Shown one piece after another: positions 1 through 8,612 of a stretch of DNA of 64,000 nucleotides. The stretch's first letter is position 1; each line of letters opens with the position of its first letter. Under the pieces are notes generated by a model. That model was not told the origin of the DNA, did no database searches, and was given only the letters and a program-made list of their open reading frames with translations. The DNA is from Legionella rowbothamii (GTDB taxonomy: Bacteria; Pseudomonadota; Gammaproteobacteria; Legionellales; Legionellaceae). The stretch is taken from the NCBI RefSeq assembly GCF_900639985.1, contig NZ_CAAAIM010000006.1, forward strand, positions 1-64,000, written 5' to 3'. The position numbers and the translations under genes were made by a program.

Positions 1-3
1 TGC

Positions 4-20
4 AGCGTCAATTTAACTTT
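4..20 (+). repeat. left terminal inverted repeat of the IS6 element
   Basis: AGCGTCAATTTAACTTT is an exact reverse complement of 794-810. Confidence 0.9.
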
Positions 21-52
21 TTAAATCGCAAGAAAAGAGAGCGTATCGAATA

Positions 53-758
53 TTAGGCGCAAAGAATCTCAGAAGCAGTGTCTTGCCAAATTTCTTTAGC
101 TTTTTGAAATTGGCTTCTTCGTTGATGGGCGGAGTTGGTATAGCGCCCCACGGCGACAGCAAAAAGATTACGCACTTTCCCCATGAGTGCGATGACGGCC
201 TGTGCCCCAGCAGGTGAGTTAAATCGAATGAGGCATTTTTCTTTTCTTCGCGTGGGCTGGTGGGCATTTTCTACCCGATTATTGAGCCCTTTATGCGAAC
301 GATGCTCCACTCCTTTACCCATCTGGCGAATGGGTTTCGTGTAGCTCCTGAGCTTGTCCGTTACAATCACCCGGGCCTTGGGGTAGGCGTTCAGTAGACG
401 AGACAGGAAACGAATAGCCGCCTTTTTATTACGTCGCTTTTGCAGAAACACATCCAGCTCATAACCCTTCATCCACAGCGCGCCATAAATAATATATAGC
501 TCCACGAATGCGTAGTTGCTGCTCATCCAAGTGCCATTTATCCGATGCTCTTGGTGCTCGCTTCTTAATGACGCTCTTAAAGTGAGGCCCAAATTTAATA
601 CACCATTGACGTATCGTTTCATAGCTGACATCGATACCACGATAAAGCAAGCGCTCCGATACATCCCGGTAGCTGTCATTGAATCGATGGTAACTCCATA
701 CCACAATGCTGATTAACTCTAATGAATAGCGGTATCTTTTCGGTTTCCTTTCTAGCAT
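53..758 (-). pseudogene. IS6-family DDE transposase, frameshifted
   Basis: This is the transposase of the flanking IS. The N-terminal part (758 to about 466) has a helix-turn-helix-like region and the first catalytic Asp in WHLDE. It then reads LWRAVDEG and stops at 459. The rest continues in another frame with YELDVFLQKRRNKKAA, the second Asp in VIVTDKL, and the catalytic Glu in NNRVENAHQ, ending at 53. The frames join at a run of three C (464-466 on the plus strand); removing one base restores a continuous protein of about 235 residues, the usual IS6 length. IS6 elements are not known for programmed frameshifting, so I read it as inactivated. Confidence 0.85.
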
Positions 759-793
759 CGCGTTCTTCCTGTAAATAAATTACAGTCTAGCTC

Positions 794-810
794 AAAGTTA
801 AATTGACGCT
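794..810 (-). repeat. right terminal inverted repeat of the IS6 element
   Basis: Exact reverse complement of 4-20. Its outer end supplies most of the stop codon of the adjacent DUF488 gene. Confidence 0.9.
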
Positions 811-1165
811 ACCTCTCATGAGCATGAATTATATTAAGTAACGCCAGCGCATTATTATGCTCCATTTCTTTAGAGCCAAACAACAAAGTCACTTTTTTAT
901 GTTTGGCCTTTTCTTTAATTAAATCAATTAAATCCTGTTTATCCTCTAATTCCTTTGCATAGCATTTTTGAAATTCTGACCATTTTTCTGCATCATGATT
1001 AAACCACTTACGTAAGGCATCACTCGGTGCGATTTCTTTGAGCCATAAATCAATCGAAGCCTCCGCTTTTTTAATACCACGTGGCCATAGTCTGTCGATT
1101 AATATTCTAAACCCATCTGTTTTTTCAGGAGCTTCATAAATCCTTTTAATTTCAATCGTTGCCAT
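809..1165 (-). CDS. DUF488 family protein, 3' end rewritten by the IS
   Basis: 118 residues of the DUF488 (YeaO-like) family. This is recognisable from the opening IKRIYEAP, the motif FRILIDRLWPRGIKK at about residues 19-33, and the C-terminal LLFGSKEMEHNNALALL. The molecular function of the family is unknown. It starts one base after the alkA stop and is surely co-transcribed with it. Its stop codon (809-811) is formed by the end of the IS6 element, so the last few residues are not ancestral. The conserved domain is complete, so the protein may still work. Confidence 0.82.
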   Translation of the reverse strand: MATIEIKRIYEAPEKTDGFRILIDRLWPRGIKKAEASIDLWLKEIAPSDALRKWFNHDAEKWSEFQKCYAKELEDKQDLIDLIKEKAKHKKVTLLFGSKEMEHNNALALLNIIHAHER

Positions 1166-1166
1166 T

Positions 1167-2081
1167 TTAAATCACTCCTTTGTCAAAGAGTTTTTGCAAT
1201 AATAAATGGAAATAGACAAATCCTGCATAAGGATGCCACGATGCAGTAATTGTTGCCGTTTGTTTATGATCTAGCTTATCTTCAAGACGAAGCAAATTGC
1301 GTAGATTATTTTGAGCACCAATGTCATCTACGGGGAAAACCTCAATCCGTCCTAGTCCGCGCAACAAAGCATATTCCGCAGTCCAACGCCCTATTCCCTT
1401 AAATTGACAAAGAAATTGGATTACCTCATCCTTTGGCTTATCCTCCAAACGAGCAAAAACATCAGGAGCTTCTTTTAGCCCAGATGTTAGGCGAATAATG
1501 GTTTCACTTTTATGGGTGCTATAACCAATCGTTTTTAACTCAGCAAGAGTGCACGCACTAACATCCTCAGCCATTGGGAATGCATAAACCTCTTCGTTAT
1601 TCCCATACACTCTCATATTAATATGCTGAATTAATCGATTTTGAATCTGTAATCCTGCATCCAGAGATATTTGCTGACAGGAAATTGCATTCATCAATGC
1701 TTCAAAAAGAGAAGGAAAACGAGGGGGTTTGAGCCCCATAAATTGAGATACAAGAGCACTCAATGGGACCTCCTGCTTGGCCATTTTATAAAAGGCAGCT
1801 ACATCTCGTTTTAGTCCTAACATCAATTCGATAAGATGGATTATTTTTTCCTGTAATAAATGAGGAATTGCTTGGTCTAACGAGACACGAAGTTCTGGAT
1901 TATTGAGATTGTTTACTTGTTCAATACGTATTTTAATGAGCTGATTTTCAAGGTTTAATACGCGGGTGTAATAGTGGCCATCCCATTTATCAACAAGATT
2001 TTTACTTCGTCTACGTAATGCTATGGCCGTATAATCCAGCCGAAACGGAGCAATAGGATGTAGTGTAAATGAAGTATGCAT
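1167..2081 (-). CDS. alkA: DNA-3-methyladenine glycosylase II (AlkA-like, HhH-GPD family)
   Basis: This 304-residue base-excision repair enzyme would remove alkylated purines from DNA. The helix-hairpin-helix is FKGIGRWTAEYALLRG at about residues 227-242, followed by VFPVDDIGAQ, where the second Asp is the expected catalytic residue. It lacks the C-terminal Fe-S cysteines of the Nth/MutY branch, as expected for AlkA. The N-terminal 100 residues match the beta-domain seen in AlkA. It is the first gene of a two-gene unit with the DUF488 gene. An AGGAT sequence lies just upstream of the chosen ATG. Confidence 0.87.
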   Translation of the reverse strand: MHTSFTLHPIAPFRLDYTAIALRRRSKNLVDKWDGHYYTRVLNLENQLIKIRIEQVNNLNNPELRVSLDQAIPHLLQEKIIHLIELMLGLKRDVAAFYKMAKQEVPLSALVSQFMGLKPPRFPSLFEALMNAISCQQISLDAGLQIQNRLIQHINMRVYGNNEEVYAFPMAEDVSACTLAELKTIGYSTHKSETIIRLTSGLKEAPDVFARLEDKPKDEVIQFLCQFKGIGRWTAEYALLRGLGRIEVFPVDDIGAQNNLRNLLRLEDKLDHKQTATITASWHPYAGFVYFHLLLQKLFDKGVI

Positions 2082-2433
2082 GAGTAATCCTGTACTTAAC
2101 TATCCTATTAATAAGTTTAGCCTTCATTCTATCTATTCGGAGTAGCTTGCTTGTCCCCACAACTTTCTTAGCACATGGCGTGACCTTATTGAAACGCTCA
2201 TCGGTGGCTTTTCCTTTTAGAAAACTCATTAACGCAGTATCATCATGACGCTCTAAAAAATAGCCGAAAAATCAAAAATCATTCCAAATCGATAATCAGG
2301 TATTTCTTTTTGCATTGGTGAAACATAAATCATTCCTTAGGGTTTGCAAAAAAGGAACGTAGTAATAATCACTTCTCAATAAAAGCAAGCTTGTTCCACT
2401 TGAAGTATAATTTGCTGAATATAAGGAGATATC
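2082..2433. other. divergent intergenic region, alkA / tehB
   Basis: This stretch holds the upstream regions of alkA (leftward) and tehB (rightward). A TATAAT hexamer lies at 2406-2411, just ahead of the tehB ribosome site AAGGAG, but I see no good -35 at the right distance. A 72-codon minus-strand frame (2229-2011) runs into alkA and shows no family features, so I do not call it. Confidence 0.5.
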
Positions 2434-3330
2434 ATGACATCAAACTACAATGAGCTACTCTGCTATAAAAAAACGGATATTGACAGTCATGGAAAACTAA
2501 AATTTTTCCTAGAAAAACACAGCACTAAAGAAGGTACCTGGGCAAAGCTCGCCCTACAAGAAGGAGCAATTGATTTTGTATTCTTAAATGGACAGGGGCA
2601 AGAATTGTCCCGGATTACAGTCAACCAAGAACAACCCGAGGTACTAATCCCCCCCGCTGCCTGGCACAAAATCATTCCTGCCAGTGAATCGTTTAAGGCA
2701 ACTCTTGAGTTTTATTGCATGCCTCAACGTTACTTTAATAAAAAATACGGATTGGCCGCTGTACATAGTGACTTAATGTACATTTATCAGACTTATTTGC
2801 AGCACTTACACATGGCATCCATCCTTGATGTAGGTTGTGGTTCCGGCAGAAATTTATTGTATTTGGCACAAATGGGACATCATGTGAAGGGAGTAGATCA
2901 CAACCAAACCGCAATAGAGGCAATTCAAAATATCGCTCAAAAAGAGGCCCTCGCCGACGTGCTTACTCAAGTGCATGATTTAAATCAACCTTTGGGCCTG
3001 GAAACAGAGCATTATGATTTAGTACTCTCCACGGTTACCTTGCAATTTTTAAACCCTCAACGTATCCCCATCCTGCTCACAGAACTTCAGAAAATAACCA
3101 ATAAGAATGGATATCACTTTTTAGTCTTCCCTATTCAATCAGACCTCTATCCACTACCTGATTTTTTCACCTTTCTTCCTGCAAAAGAAGAACTGTACCA
3201 TCTCTATCAAAACAGCGGCTGGTCAATACTCGAATACAAAGAGTCGATAGGTCACCTGCATAAGCAGGATACATTAGGAAGACAGATATCAGGTATATTC
3301 GGTATTTTGCTCGCACAAAAAATCACATAA
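2434..3330 (+). CDS. tehB: tellurite resistance methyltransferase TehB, long form with N-terminal DUF1971
   Basis: 298 residues in two domains. Residues 1-95 are a cupin-like DUF1971 domain (IPPAAWHKIIPASESFKATLEFYC). Residues 100-298 are a class I SAM methyltransferase with motif I LDVGCGSGRNLLYLAQMG at about 131-148 and the acidic strand VKGVDHN. The fused arrangement matches the long TehB of Haemophilus rather than the short E. coli TehB. The family methylates tellurite and related oxyanions using SAM. Ribosome site AAGGAG lies 8 bases before the ATG. The gene is monocistronic and convergent with the response regulator, with a strong hairpin between them. Confidence 0.9.
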   Translation: MTSNYNELLCYKKTDIDSHGKLKFFLEKHSTKEGTWAKLALQEGAIDFVFLNGQGQELSRITVNQEQPEVLIPPAAWHKIIPASESFKATLEFYCMPQRYFNKKYGLAAVHSDLMYIYQTYLQHLHMASILDVGCGSGRNLLYLAQMGHHVKGVDHNQTAIEAIQNIAQKEALADVLTQVHDLNQPLGLETEHYDLVLSTVTLQFLNPQRIPILLTELQKITNKNGYHFLVFPIQSDLYPLPDFFTFLPAKEELYHLYQNSGWSILEYKESIGHLHKQDTLGRQISGIFGILLAQKIT

Positions 3331-3334
3331 ACCC

Positions 3335-3363
3335 GAATTACCGCGGTCAATCCGCGGTAATTC
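3335..3363. terminator. bidirectional hairpin between tehB and the receiver gene
   Basis: A perfect 12-bp stem, GAATTACCGCGG (3335-3346) and its complement (3352-3363), closes a 5-base loop. It lies 4 bases after the tehB stop and 7 bases before the end of the convergent gene. Flanking T runs are weak, but placement fits a shared terminator. Confidence 0.7.
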
Positions 3364-3370
3364 AAAAATC

Positions 3371-3718
3371 CTATATCAAACTAATCTTTTCCTTTAGCAG
3401 TTGAATTTTAAAAGGTTTTTGCAAAACATAATTAGCACCAATCTCTAACGCCAGTTCTTTAATATTAGGAGAGGCGGAAAGGATAATAACTGGCACCGCC
3501 TTGGTTCGTTCATTCCTTTTAAGGATACGACACAGTTCAATACCATCAAATCCTGATAATTGTTTATCAATCAAATAAACATCTGGTACTGGCATATTTT
3601 CCGCGAGAACGTCTTCAGCTTTAGTGCAAAGAAGCAGCTTGTATTCCAGTTCTTGAAATATTAATTGCATTGCATCTTGTATAGAAGGATCATCCTCAAC
3701 TAATAATATTGTTTTCAT
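3371..3718 (-). CDS. stand-alone response regulator receiver
   Basis: 115 residues, all receiver domain and no output domain. The acidic pair is EDD at 8-10, the phospho-acceptor Asp lies in DVYLIDKQLSG at about 51, the switch Ser is in IILSAS, and the conserved Lys is in QKPF. It overlaps the histidine kinase gene by four bases (ATGA), so translation is coupled and this kinase is its likely partner. With no DNA-binding domain it should act by protein contact or phosphorelay. Confidence 0.9.
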   Translation of the reverse strand: MKTILLVEDDPSIQDAMQLIFQELEYKLLLCTKAEDVLAENMPVPDVYLIDKQLSGFDGIELCRILKRNERTKAVPVIILSASPNIKELALEIGANYVLQKPFKIQLLKEKISLI

Positions 3719-5205
3719 TGGTTCTCTTCGCGAAATTTAATAGGAATAATAAAACTAAGCGTAGAACCAACTAGCTCCTGGCTTTCAACCTCTAGCCTAC
3801 CGCTATGCATATCAATAATATCTTTACAAATCGCAAGACCGATTCCCATACCTGGAAAGGTTTTTGCTTCATTGGAATATACTCGATAAAAGCGTTCGAA
3901 GATCTTTTCAAAATCTTCTTTGGGAATACCAATACCACTATCCATAACACTTACTTTTACAAAGTCATCCATTGTTTCACTAGAAATTAGAATTTTTCCA
4001 CCTAGAGGAGAATATTTTATGGCATTAGAAATAAGATTAATAAGTACCTGCCCAATACGCTCTTCGTCCGCTACAATTTGCTCGACCGACTTAAGCTGCA
4101 GCTCCAATCGGTGCTTTTTAGTATTCAATTGAAGATTTTCTGCTTTTTCTCGTATTAAATTATGCAAATTAAAGCATGTAATATTTAACTGCAATTTTCC
4201 TTCTGCCAAACGTGTGGTATCCAGCATATCTCGGATAAGTCCATGCAACCTCTCCACCTGCTCCCTTAATTTTATTACCATTTCCGTGTGGTGGGGATTA
4301 ACCGTTCCTTCGAATTGCCGTTCGAGTATTTGTGCATAAATCATCATACTAGTAAGCGGGGTATTTAGTTCATGGCTTGCATTACCAATAAACTCATCTC
4401 GCAAACGCAATAACATCTTCAACTTCTGTTCGCTTTCACGCAACGCTTCCTCTGCTTGTGTTCGCTCCACTAATTCCTGTTCACGAGAAATAATGATTGC
4501 CGCCGCATGCGCAAGAATACCTGCTAACTCTAATTCTTGGGCCGAAGGTGTACATGGCTCACGGAAATAAATACCTAGGGTTCCAACTATTGGCCCGTCC
4601 TTAGTTCGTATAGGAAATGACCAGCATGCACGACAGTCATGCTTGCGAGCTAAATCTCTCAATGGGCCCCATGATGGATCCTCTTCAACATCAGGAGTAA
4701 TAATGGGCTCTCCTTTATACATCGCCAGACCACATGCCAGCGAATCGGGGCCTACTTTAAATCCATTTATGTCCTTTGCATACTCCTCTGACATACCCAC
4801 GATATGATACAACCCGGTACCGGCTGATGACATTCGATAAAAAGCAGCTCGTGCTTTGCCATTAGTCTGAACGACTATAGTGTCAACCAAAGCCTTAAGT
4901 GATATTGTCAACGGTAAGCCACTCATCGCGGCCTGAAACGCCTCTTTTTGCCCATTTAACCAGGACTTATTTTCGCGTAAAACTGTTTGTGCTTGCATGC
5001 GTTCCAGGAGTGCATTTTTTAACTCTTTCCTATCTTTATCGTGAAGTTTTTCGTAAATTGCTAACTGATTTTGATAATGTATTTTCTCATGGCGCAATTG
5101 ATTAAGCTCTATTAAAAGAGCATCCAAAGATTGATTAGTTAATGCATCTCCCCCCTTGCCTTCTGAGAGGTTTTTAAACTCATGGGTTTGTGCAGTTTTG
5201 GGCAT
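3715..5205 (-). CDS. soluble sensor histidine kinase: coiled coil, GAF, HisKA, HATPase
   Basis: 496 residues with no membrane segment. An N-terminal coiled coil (about 27-90) is followed by a GAF sensor domain (about 95-245, with CGLAMYKGEPIITPDV and a DCRACWSFPI stretch). Next come a HisKA dimerisation helix with the phosphorylated His in GNASHELNTPLTS (about 275-287) and a HATPase domain with N box NLISNAIKYSP and G boxes DSGIGIP and GMGIGLAI. The two cysteines of the DCRAC motif could make the GAF redox- or metal-sensitive, which is a guess. Ribosome site GGAG precedes the ATG. It is co-transcribed with the receiver gene. Confidence 0.9.
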   Translation of the reverse strand: MPKTAQTHEFKNLSEGKGGDALTNQSLDALLIELNQLRHEKIHYQNQLAIYEKLHDKDRKELKNALLERMQAQTVLRENKSWLNGQKEAFQAAMSGLPLTISLKALVDTIVVQTNGKARAAFYRMSSAGTGLYHIVGMSEEYAKDINGFKVGPDSLACGLAMYKGEPIITPDVEEDPSWGPLRDLARKHDCRACWSFPIRTKDGPIVGTLGIYFREPCTPSAQELELAGILAHAAAIIISREQELVERTQAEEALRESEQKLKMLLRLRDEFIGNASHELNTPLTSMMIYAQILERQFEGTVNPHHTEMVIKLREQVERLHGLIRDMLDTTRLAEGKLQLNITCFNLHNLIREKAENLQLNTKKHRLELQLKSVEQIVADEERIGQVLINLISNAIKYSPLGGKILISSETMDDFVKVSVMDSGIGIPKEDFEKIFERFYRVYSNEAKTFPGMGIGLAICKDIIDMHSGRLEVESQELVGSTLSFIIPIKFREENQ

Positions 5206-5506
5206 TATTTACTCCTGTAACCATCTGCAGCTTTATACTGCTCAATCTTTATATAATCAATGGTAGATAGATAAAATTTTCTGTTACTCATGTATACTTT
5301 TTGCTTAAAGCAAACCTTAAGAGTATTCCTTCCGTTACACCCCTTCAAGATGATGCACATTACGTAACTTCATAAATAATAAATAAATTTAAAAAATACT
5401 GTTAAGTTAAACATCCAATGCTAGACTGGACAAGTGTGGGCTGCAGTGTAATCCACTATTCAATTAGGTTTCATTCAATTAATAAATTATAAAGATGATA
5501 TCAGAT

Positions 5507-6193
5507 ATGAAAACAACAAAAACCTTCTTAAAATCGATACTTGCTGTAGCTTTATTCTCTTCTACTACTTTTGCTGCGGGTAATGCAATCAGTGGCCAAG
5601 TGATGCTCATTAACAACATGGGTAACGTAGACAGTAATACTAATTCTCCTGGAGCATCTCAATCCGCATTTCAGGTTTCACTATCAGATACCACAGGGAT
5701 ATGTAGCACTACTAAAATTAATTACAATGGATATGTAGTAGTTCCATGGTATTCCTCTGGTACTCATAGTAGCTCCCATTGTGTAGGCGCTCCTGTCTCT
5801 ATAAAAGTAACCCCTACAATAGGAACTGTAAGCGGTATTTCTACAGCAATATATGATTCCGCTGTGATTACAGCCCCTGACACCTCACCAACAACCACTA
5901 CCTTAAATGCACCAACACCAGGCTCTGTTGTTTGCGGCGTGAGTATCTGCACAACAAGCTATGAAAATATGGCAGTCATTATGACTGGTGATGGCAACCC
6001 GAGCACGGCCACTGCTGCAACCGCAACTACTTGGCAAAGCCTTGCAGGTGCTGTACCAGTTTTCGATTCAGGCAATGGCGCATTACAAAGCACTGGCGTG
6101 TTTGGCTTATTAGCGGTTATTGATTTAAAAGCTGAACAACTGATGAGAAAATATGGATATACCCCCCATACCGGTGGCCAGGCACCAAAATAA
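5507..6193 (+). CDS. secreted protein of unknown function
   Basis: I recognise no family. From the ATG at 5507 (228 residues) there is a clear Sec signal peptide, MKTTKTFLKS, a hydrophobic core, then FAAGNA as the cleavage region. An ATG 12 bases upstream (5495) would add four residues and weaken the signal; neither has a good ribosome site. The mature part is rich in Ser, Thr, Gly and Ala, looks all-beta, and has five cysteines that could form disulfides. It is convergent with the VWD protein, which has a similar composition. With an LspC gene elsewhere in the window, type II secretion is possible but not shown. Confidence 0.7.
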   Translation: MKTTKTFLKSILAVALFSSTTFAAGNAISGQVMLINNMGNVDSNTNSPGASQSAFQVSLSDTTGICSTTKINYNGYVVVPWYSSGTHSSSHCVGAPVSIKVTPTIGTVSGISTAIYDSAVITAPDTSPTTTTLNAPTPGSVVCGVSICTTSYENMAVIMTGDGNPSTATAATATTWQSLAGAVPVFDSGNGALQSTGVFGLLAVIDLKAEQLMRKYGYTPHTGGQAPK

Positions 6194-6303
6194 AAACCTT
6201 CTACCCTGGCGGCTTTGTGACTAGGTTTTCTTTTTCCGTGAGGGCAAAGGTTCACGTGAATAGCTATGCTACCACATGAGCAAATTAAATTTAAAATGAC
6301 AAA

Positions 6304-6340
6304 GCAACCCAGGAGCTCTCTGCACGAAATCCTGGGTTGC
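6304..6340 (-). terminator. terminator of the VWD-domain gene
   Basis: An 11-bp perfect stem (6304-6314 with 6330-6340) encloses a 15-base loop. On the minus strand it is followed by a T-rich stretch, TTTGTCATTTTAAATTT. It lies 19 bases after the stop of the minus-strand gene. Confidence 0.65.
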
Positions 6341-6358
6341 TGCAAAAGCAGGCTAAAA

Positions 6359-8281
6359 TTAACTGCGCTTTTTAGACTCAACAAGAGGACGAGGCATTAC
6401 CTCACGTGGAGCATTAGCATGGAGATAAGTTTTAACTGATACCTCACTATAACCCAAAACAGCTGTATCAAGTGCACAAGACTCCAATAATGCAGGTTCT
6501 GTAATCCCGGATGCTTTACAAACATCAATAGCCTGAGCCGCTTCTTTAGGATACAGATCGCTCATATAAAATGGCTTCTCAGGCGCTCCAGGCCTCACCA
6601 TGGAATCCGTTTCAAGTAACATTTGATCCGGCTGAACCCGCCAGCTTTCCCCATAAATATTATAAAGATCTTGGAAAGAAACAGGCCAGTTCAAAACCAT
6701 CCCCTGCGATGTGACTAACTCATGAATATTGCCTTCTAAATTACCAAGGAGACCACGAGTTTTGCCCATAGAACTACTAAGACTCACAGTAACATTCATC
6801 CAAGTGTTCATACCATTATCATAGAGTATTGCGCGCACACTATCCCCTTTGGGTCCGACAATCACATACTCGTTGTCCCTACGAGCAATTTGAACTCCGT
6901 TAACTTCTATGTGTCTTTGTCCCTTGCTCATCTTATAGGGTTTATCATTAATGACTAGCCTTGTTGGTCCGACATAAATAGCCACTCGGGTTTGCCCCAT
7001 TTTGACAGCAACCGCTTTGTTAATGGACGTATCCTTCCAGCGAGGATCAATCACAGGAGCCGCTTGACGAGTCTGCACGATGAAGTCAGGACCAGCCTCC
7101 ACTAACACAAAATCGCCGGTTGCCTGAAAGTCATATTCTAAACCAGAAAAATTCGTGATGTGTGTATCCCCGGTACTCGACGCAGTTTGACAAGCAGAGC
7201 TCCCTGTATTATTGCTACTTTCCGTGAACACAATTGCCGCGGGATTTGCTCCTGCTGGGCTTGCTGTAAATATCCCAAAATTGAGGTTATTAGTTTCAGC
7301 CGTATACCCTGTCGCCAGACAACTTGGCGCCGCAGAGCTACCCGCATCAACTGCTGTTCTCACTTTAAGCGCCGCGACATTAGATGAGTTGTGGTTAAAA
7401 GTAGCCGCGGATCCATTACCGTCACCAAAGACATTGAATTCTGCTGTTTGCCAATAATTAGCAAGACTAACCACACTGTCATGATCACTTGTAGAATAGG
7501 CTGTTCCGCCCACCGTCATCGTAAGGGTATCATTGCCCCCTGCAGCAGCTTGACCAGCAACTACCATCTGGCTAAGTTTAGAGATGATTAAAGGAGGACT
7601 GCCAGTAACAGTAACCGCATTGCTATTGCCATAGCAATGGTTACTATAAGATATCCATCCAGTACCTGCTGGACCACCTGATGCCGGACATGTCGGCCCG
7701 TAATTAATGAGCCAGTACTGAATAAAGGCTGCTCCGCTAGCATTGGAGTAGACAAATTGAGCCCAACCCTCACAACCAAAAACTCCATTACAAGCGGGAG
7801 TATTCAGAAAAAAATTTGAATTTAATTGAAGAGAAAAAATATTCTGTGAAAACACATTATTGTATGGATTGATTCCGTATTCATTTACCACACCACTAAC
7901 ACTATCAAAGGATCCAATAGCTTCACTTATATTACCGCTAGCAGCCTGAGCTGTAACGTCATTACCGTTACCAATTACAAACCCATGACGTGCGCCACGA
8001 GTGGGAAGATAAGGCCATATGGGGGCCCTGGTACAAGGAACCTCACTCCATTCAGCTTTAGGATATTTGGCAGAAAAGCATCCATTTTTGGGTCGGGATA
8101 CACGCAAAATAGATGAACGCCAGGATTGAAGTTCTTTTATACTTGGGCGAGATGAAGATTGGGATGCCCTCTCCTGATGAGCAGGAGATTGAGTCGCAGC
8201 AGCACCTGCGTAATTTGACATAAACATAAAGAGCAATCCCGAGCTCCCCATAATGCCACGTACTAAGTTATATCCTTTCAT
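6359..8281 (-). CDS. secreted protein with von Willebrand factor type D domain
   Basis: 640 residues. A Sec signal peptide (about 1-27, ending YAGAAA) is followed by about 330 residues of Ser/Asn/Gly-rich, family-less sequence. A VWD domain follows at about 370-545, recognisable from GDTHITNFSGLEYDFQATGDFVLVE, then VQTRQAAPV and RGLLGNLEGN near its end. The tail holds a short Cys-containing helical segment, as is common after VWD domains. VWD domains are extracellular protein-interaction modules. The ribosome site AAGGAG lies 11 bases before the ATG. The gene is divergent from the polysaccharide cluster. Confidence 0.8.
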   Translation of the reverse strand: MKGYNLVRGIMGSSGLLFMFMSNYAGAAATQSPAHQERASQSSSRPSIKELQSWRSSILRVSRPKNGCFSAKYPKAEWSEVPCTRAPIWPYLPTRGARHGFVIGNGNDVTAQAASGNISEAIGSFDSVSGVVNEYGINPYNNVFSQNIFSLQLNSNFFLNTPACNGVFGCEGWAQFVYSNASGAAFIQYWLINYGPTCPASGGPAGTGWISYSNHCYGNSNAVTVTGSPPLIISKLSQMVVAGQAAAGGNDTLTMTVGGTAYSTSDHDSVVSLANYWQTAEFNVFGDGNGSAATFNHNSSNVAALKVRTAVDAGSSAAPSCLATGYTAETNNLNFGIFTASPAGANPAAIVFTESSNNTGSSACQTASSTGDTHITNFSGLEYDFQATGDFVLVEAGPDFIVQTRQAAPVIDPRWKDTSINKAVAVKMGQTRVAIYVGPTRLVINDKPYKMSKGQRHIEVNGVQIARRDNEYVIVGPKGDSVRAILYDNGMNTWMNVTVSLSSSMGKTRGLLGNLEGNIHELVTSQGMVLNWPVSFQDLYNIYGESWRVQPDQMLLETDSMVRPGAPEKPFYMSDLYPKEAAQAIDVCKASGITEPALLESCALDTAVLGYSEVSVKTYLHANAPREVMPRPLVESKKRS

Positions 8282-8612
8282 GTATTCTTGCTCTCCTTGT
8301 CAAAATAAACGTATCGATTAACAGGTAAAAAAACCTTATTTATCAACCTTACCATACTACATTACTTTCAAACGTAAGCCCTAGGCCTCGTGAACAAACT
8401 TTTCTATGAGCACCATCTAAAGAAAATTTGTTCACGAGAACTCAAGTATTTTTGGAAAAATGAAGAAAGATAGTAAACATTTAATGTTTTTATAGGAGTT
8501 ATTAGCTATTGTGAATATATAGAATAAACAAGTATCGTTTATTTATTTTGCTAAATAAGGATAAATTTGCTTATGAAAGAGCGTTCAAGGCATTAATTAT
8601 AAGGGAATATAT
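8282..8612. other. divergent intergenic region ahead of the polysaccharide cluster
   Basis: It holds the promoters of the VWD gene (leftward) and of the first glycosyltransferase (rightward). Its main visible structure is the long hairpin at 8387-8438. I see no open reading frame. Confidence 0.55.
8387..8438. repeat. long hairpin, 18 bp stem with one bulge
   Basis: CTCGTGAACAAA (8387-8398) pairs with 8427-8438. After a bulged C at 8399 the pairing continues TTTTCT (8400-8405) with AGAAAA (8421-8426), leaving a 15-base loop. It lies between divergent genes, so it is not a simple terminator of either. Confidence 0.75.

Larger units (their letters stand above)
4..810 (-). mobile_element. IS6-family insertion sequence, about 807 bp
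   Basis: The element is bounded by a perfect 17-bp terminal inverted repeat, AGCGTCAATTTAACTTT at 4-20 and its reverse complement at 794-810. It holds one transposase reading frame on the minus strand, broken by a frameshift. Size and organisation fit the IS6/IS26 family. If the right end really begins GGT (811-813), the repeat would be 20 bp with two mismatches and the element would fill 1-813. Only three bases of left flank are visible, so a target duplication can barely be tested; those three do not match the expected right flank. Confidence 0.88.

Noticed and set aside
464..466. Programmed frameshift in the transposase
   Set aside because: IS6 elements make one continuous protein, and a run of three C is not a usual slippery site. 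Mutation is simpler.
2011..2229. 72-codon minus-strand frame overlapping the start of alkA
   Set aside because: It overlaps alkA by 71 bases, has no family pattern and no clear ribosome site.
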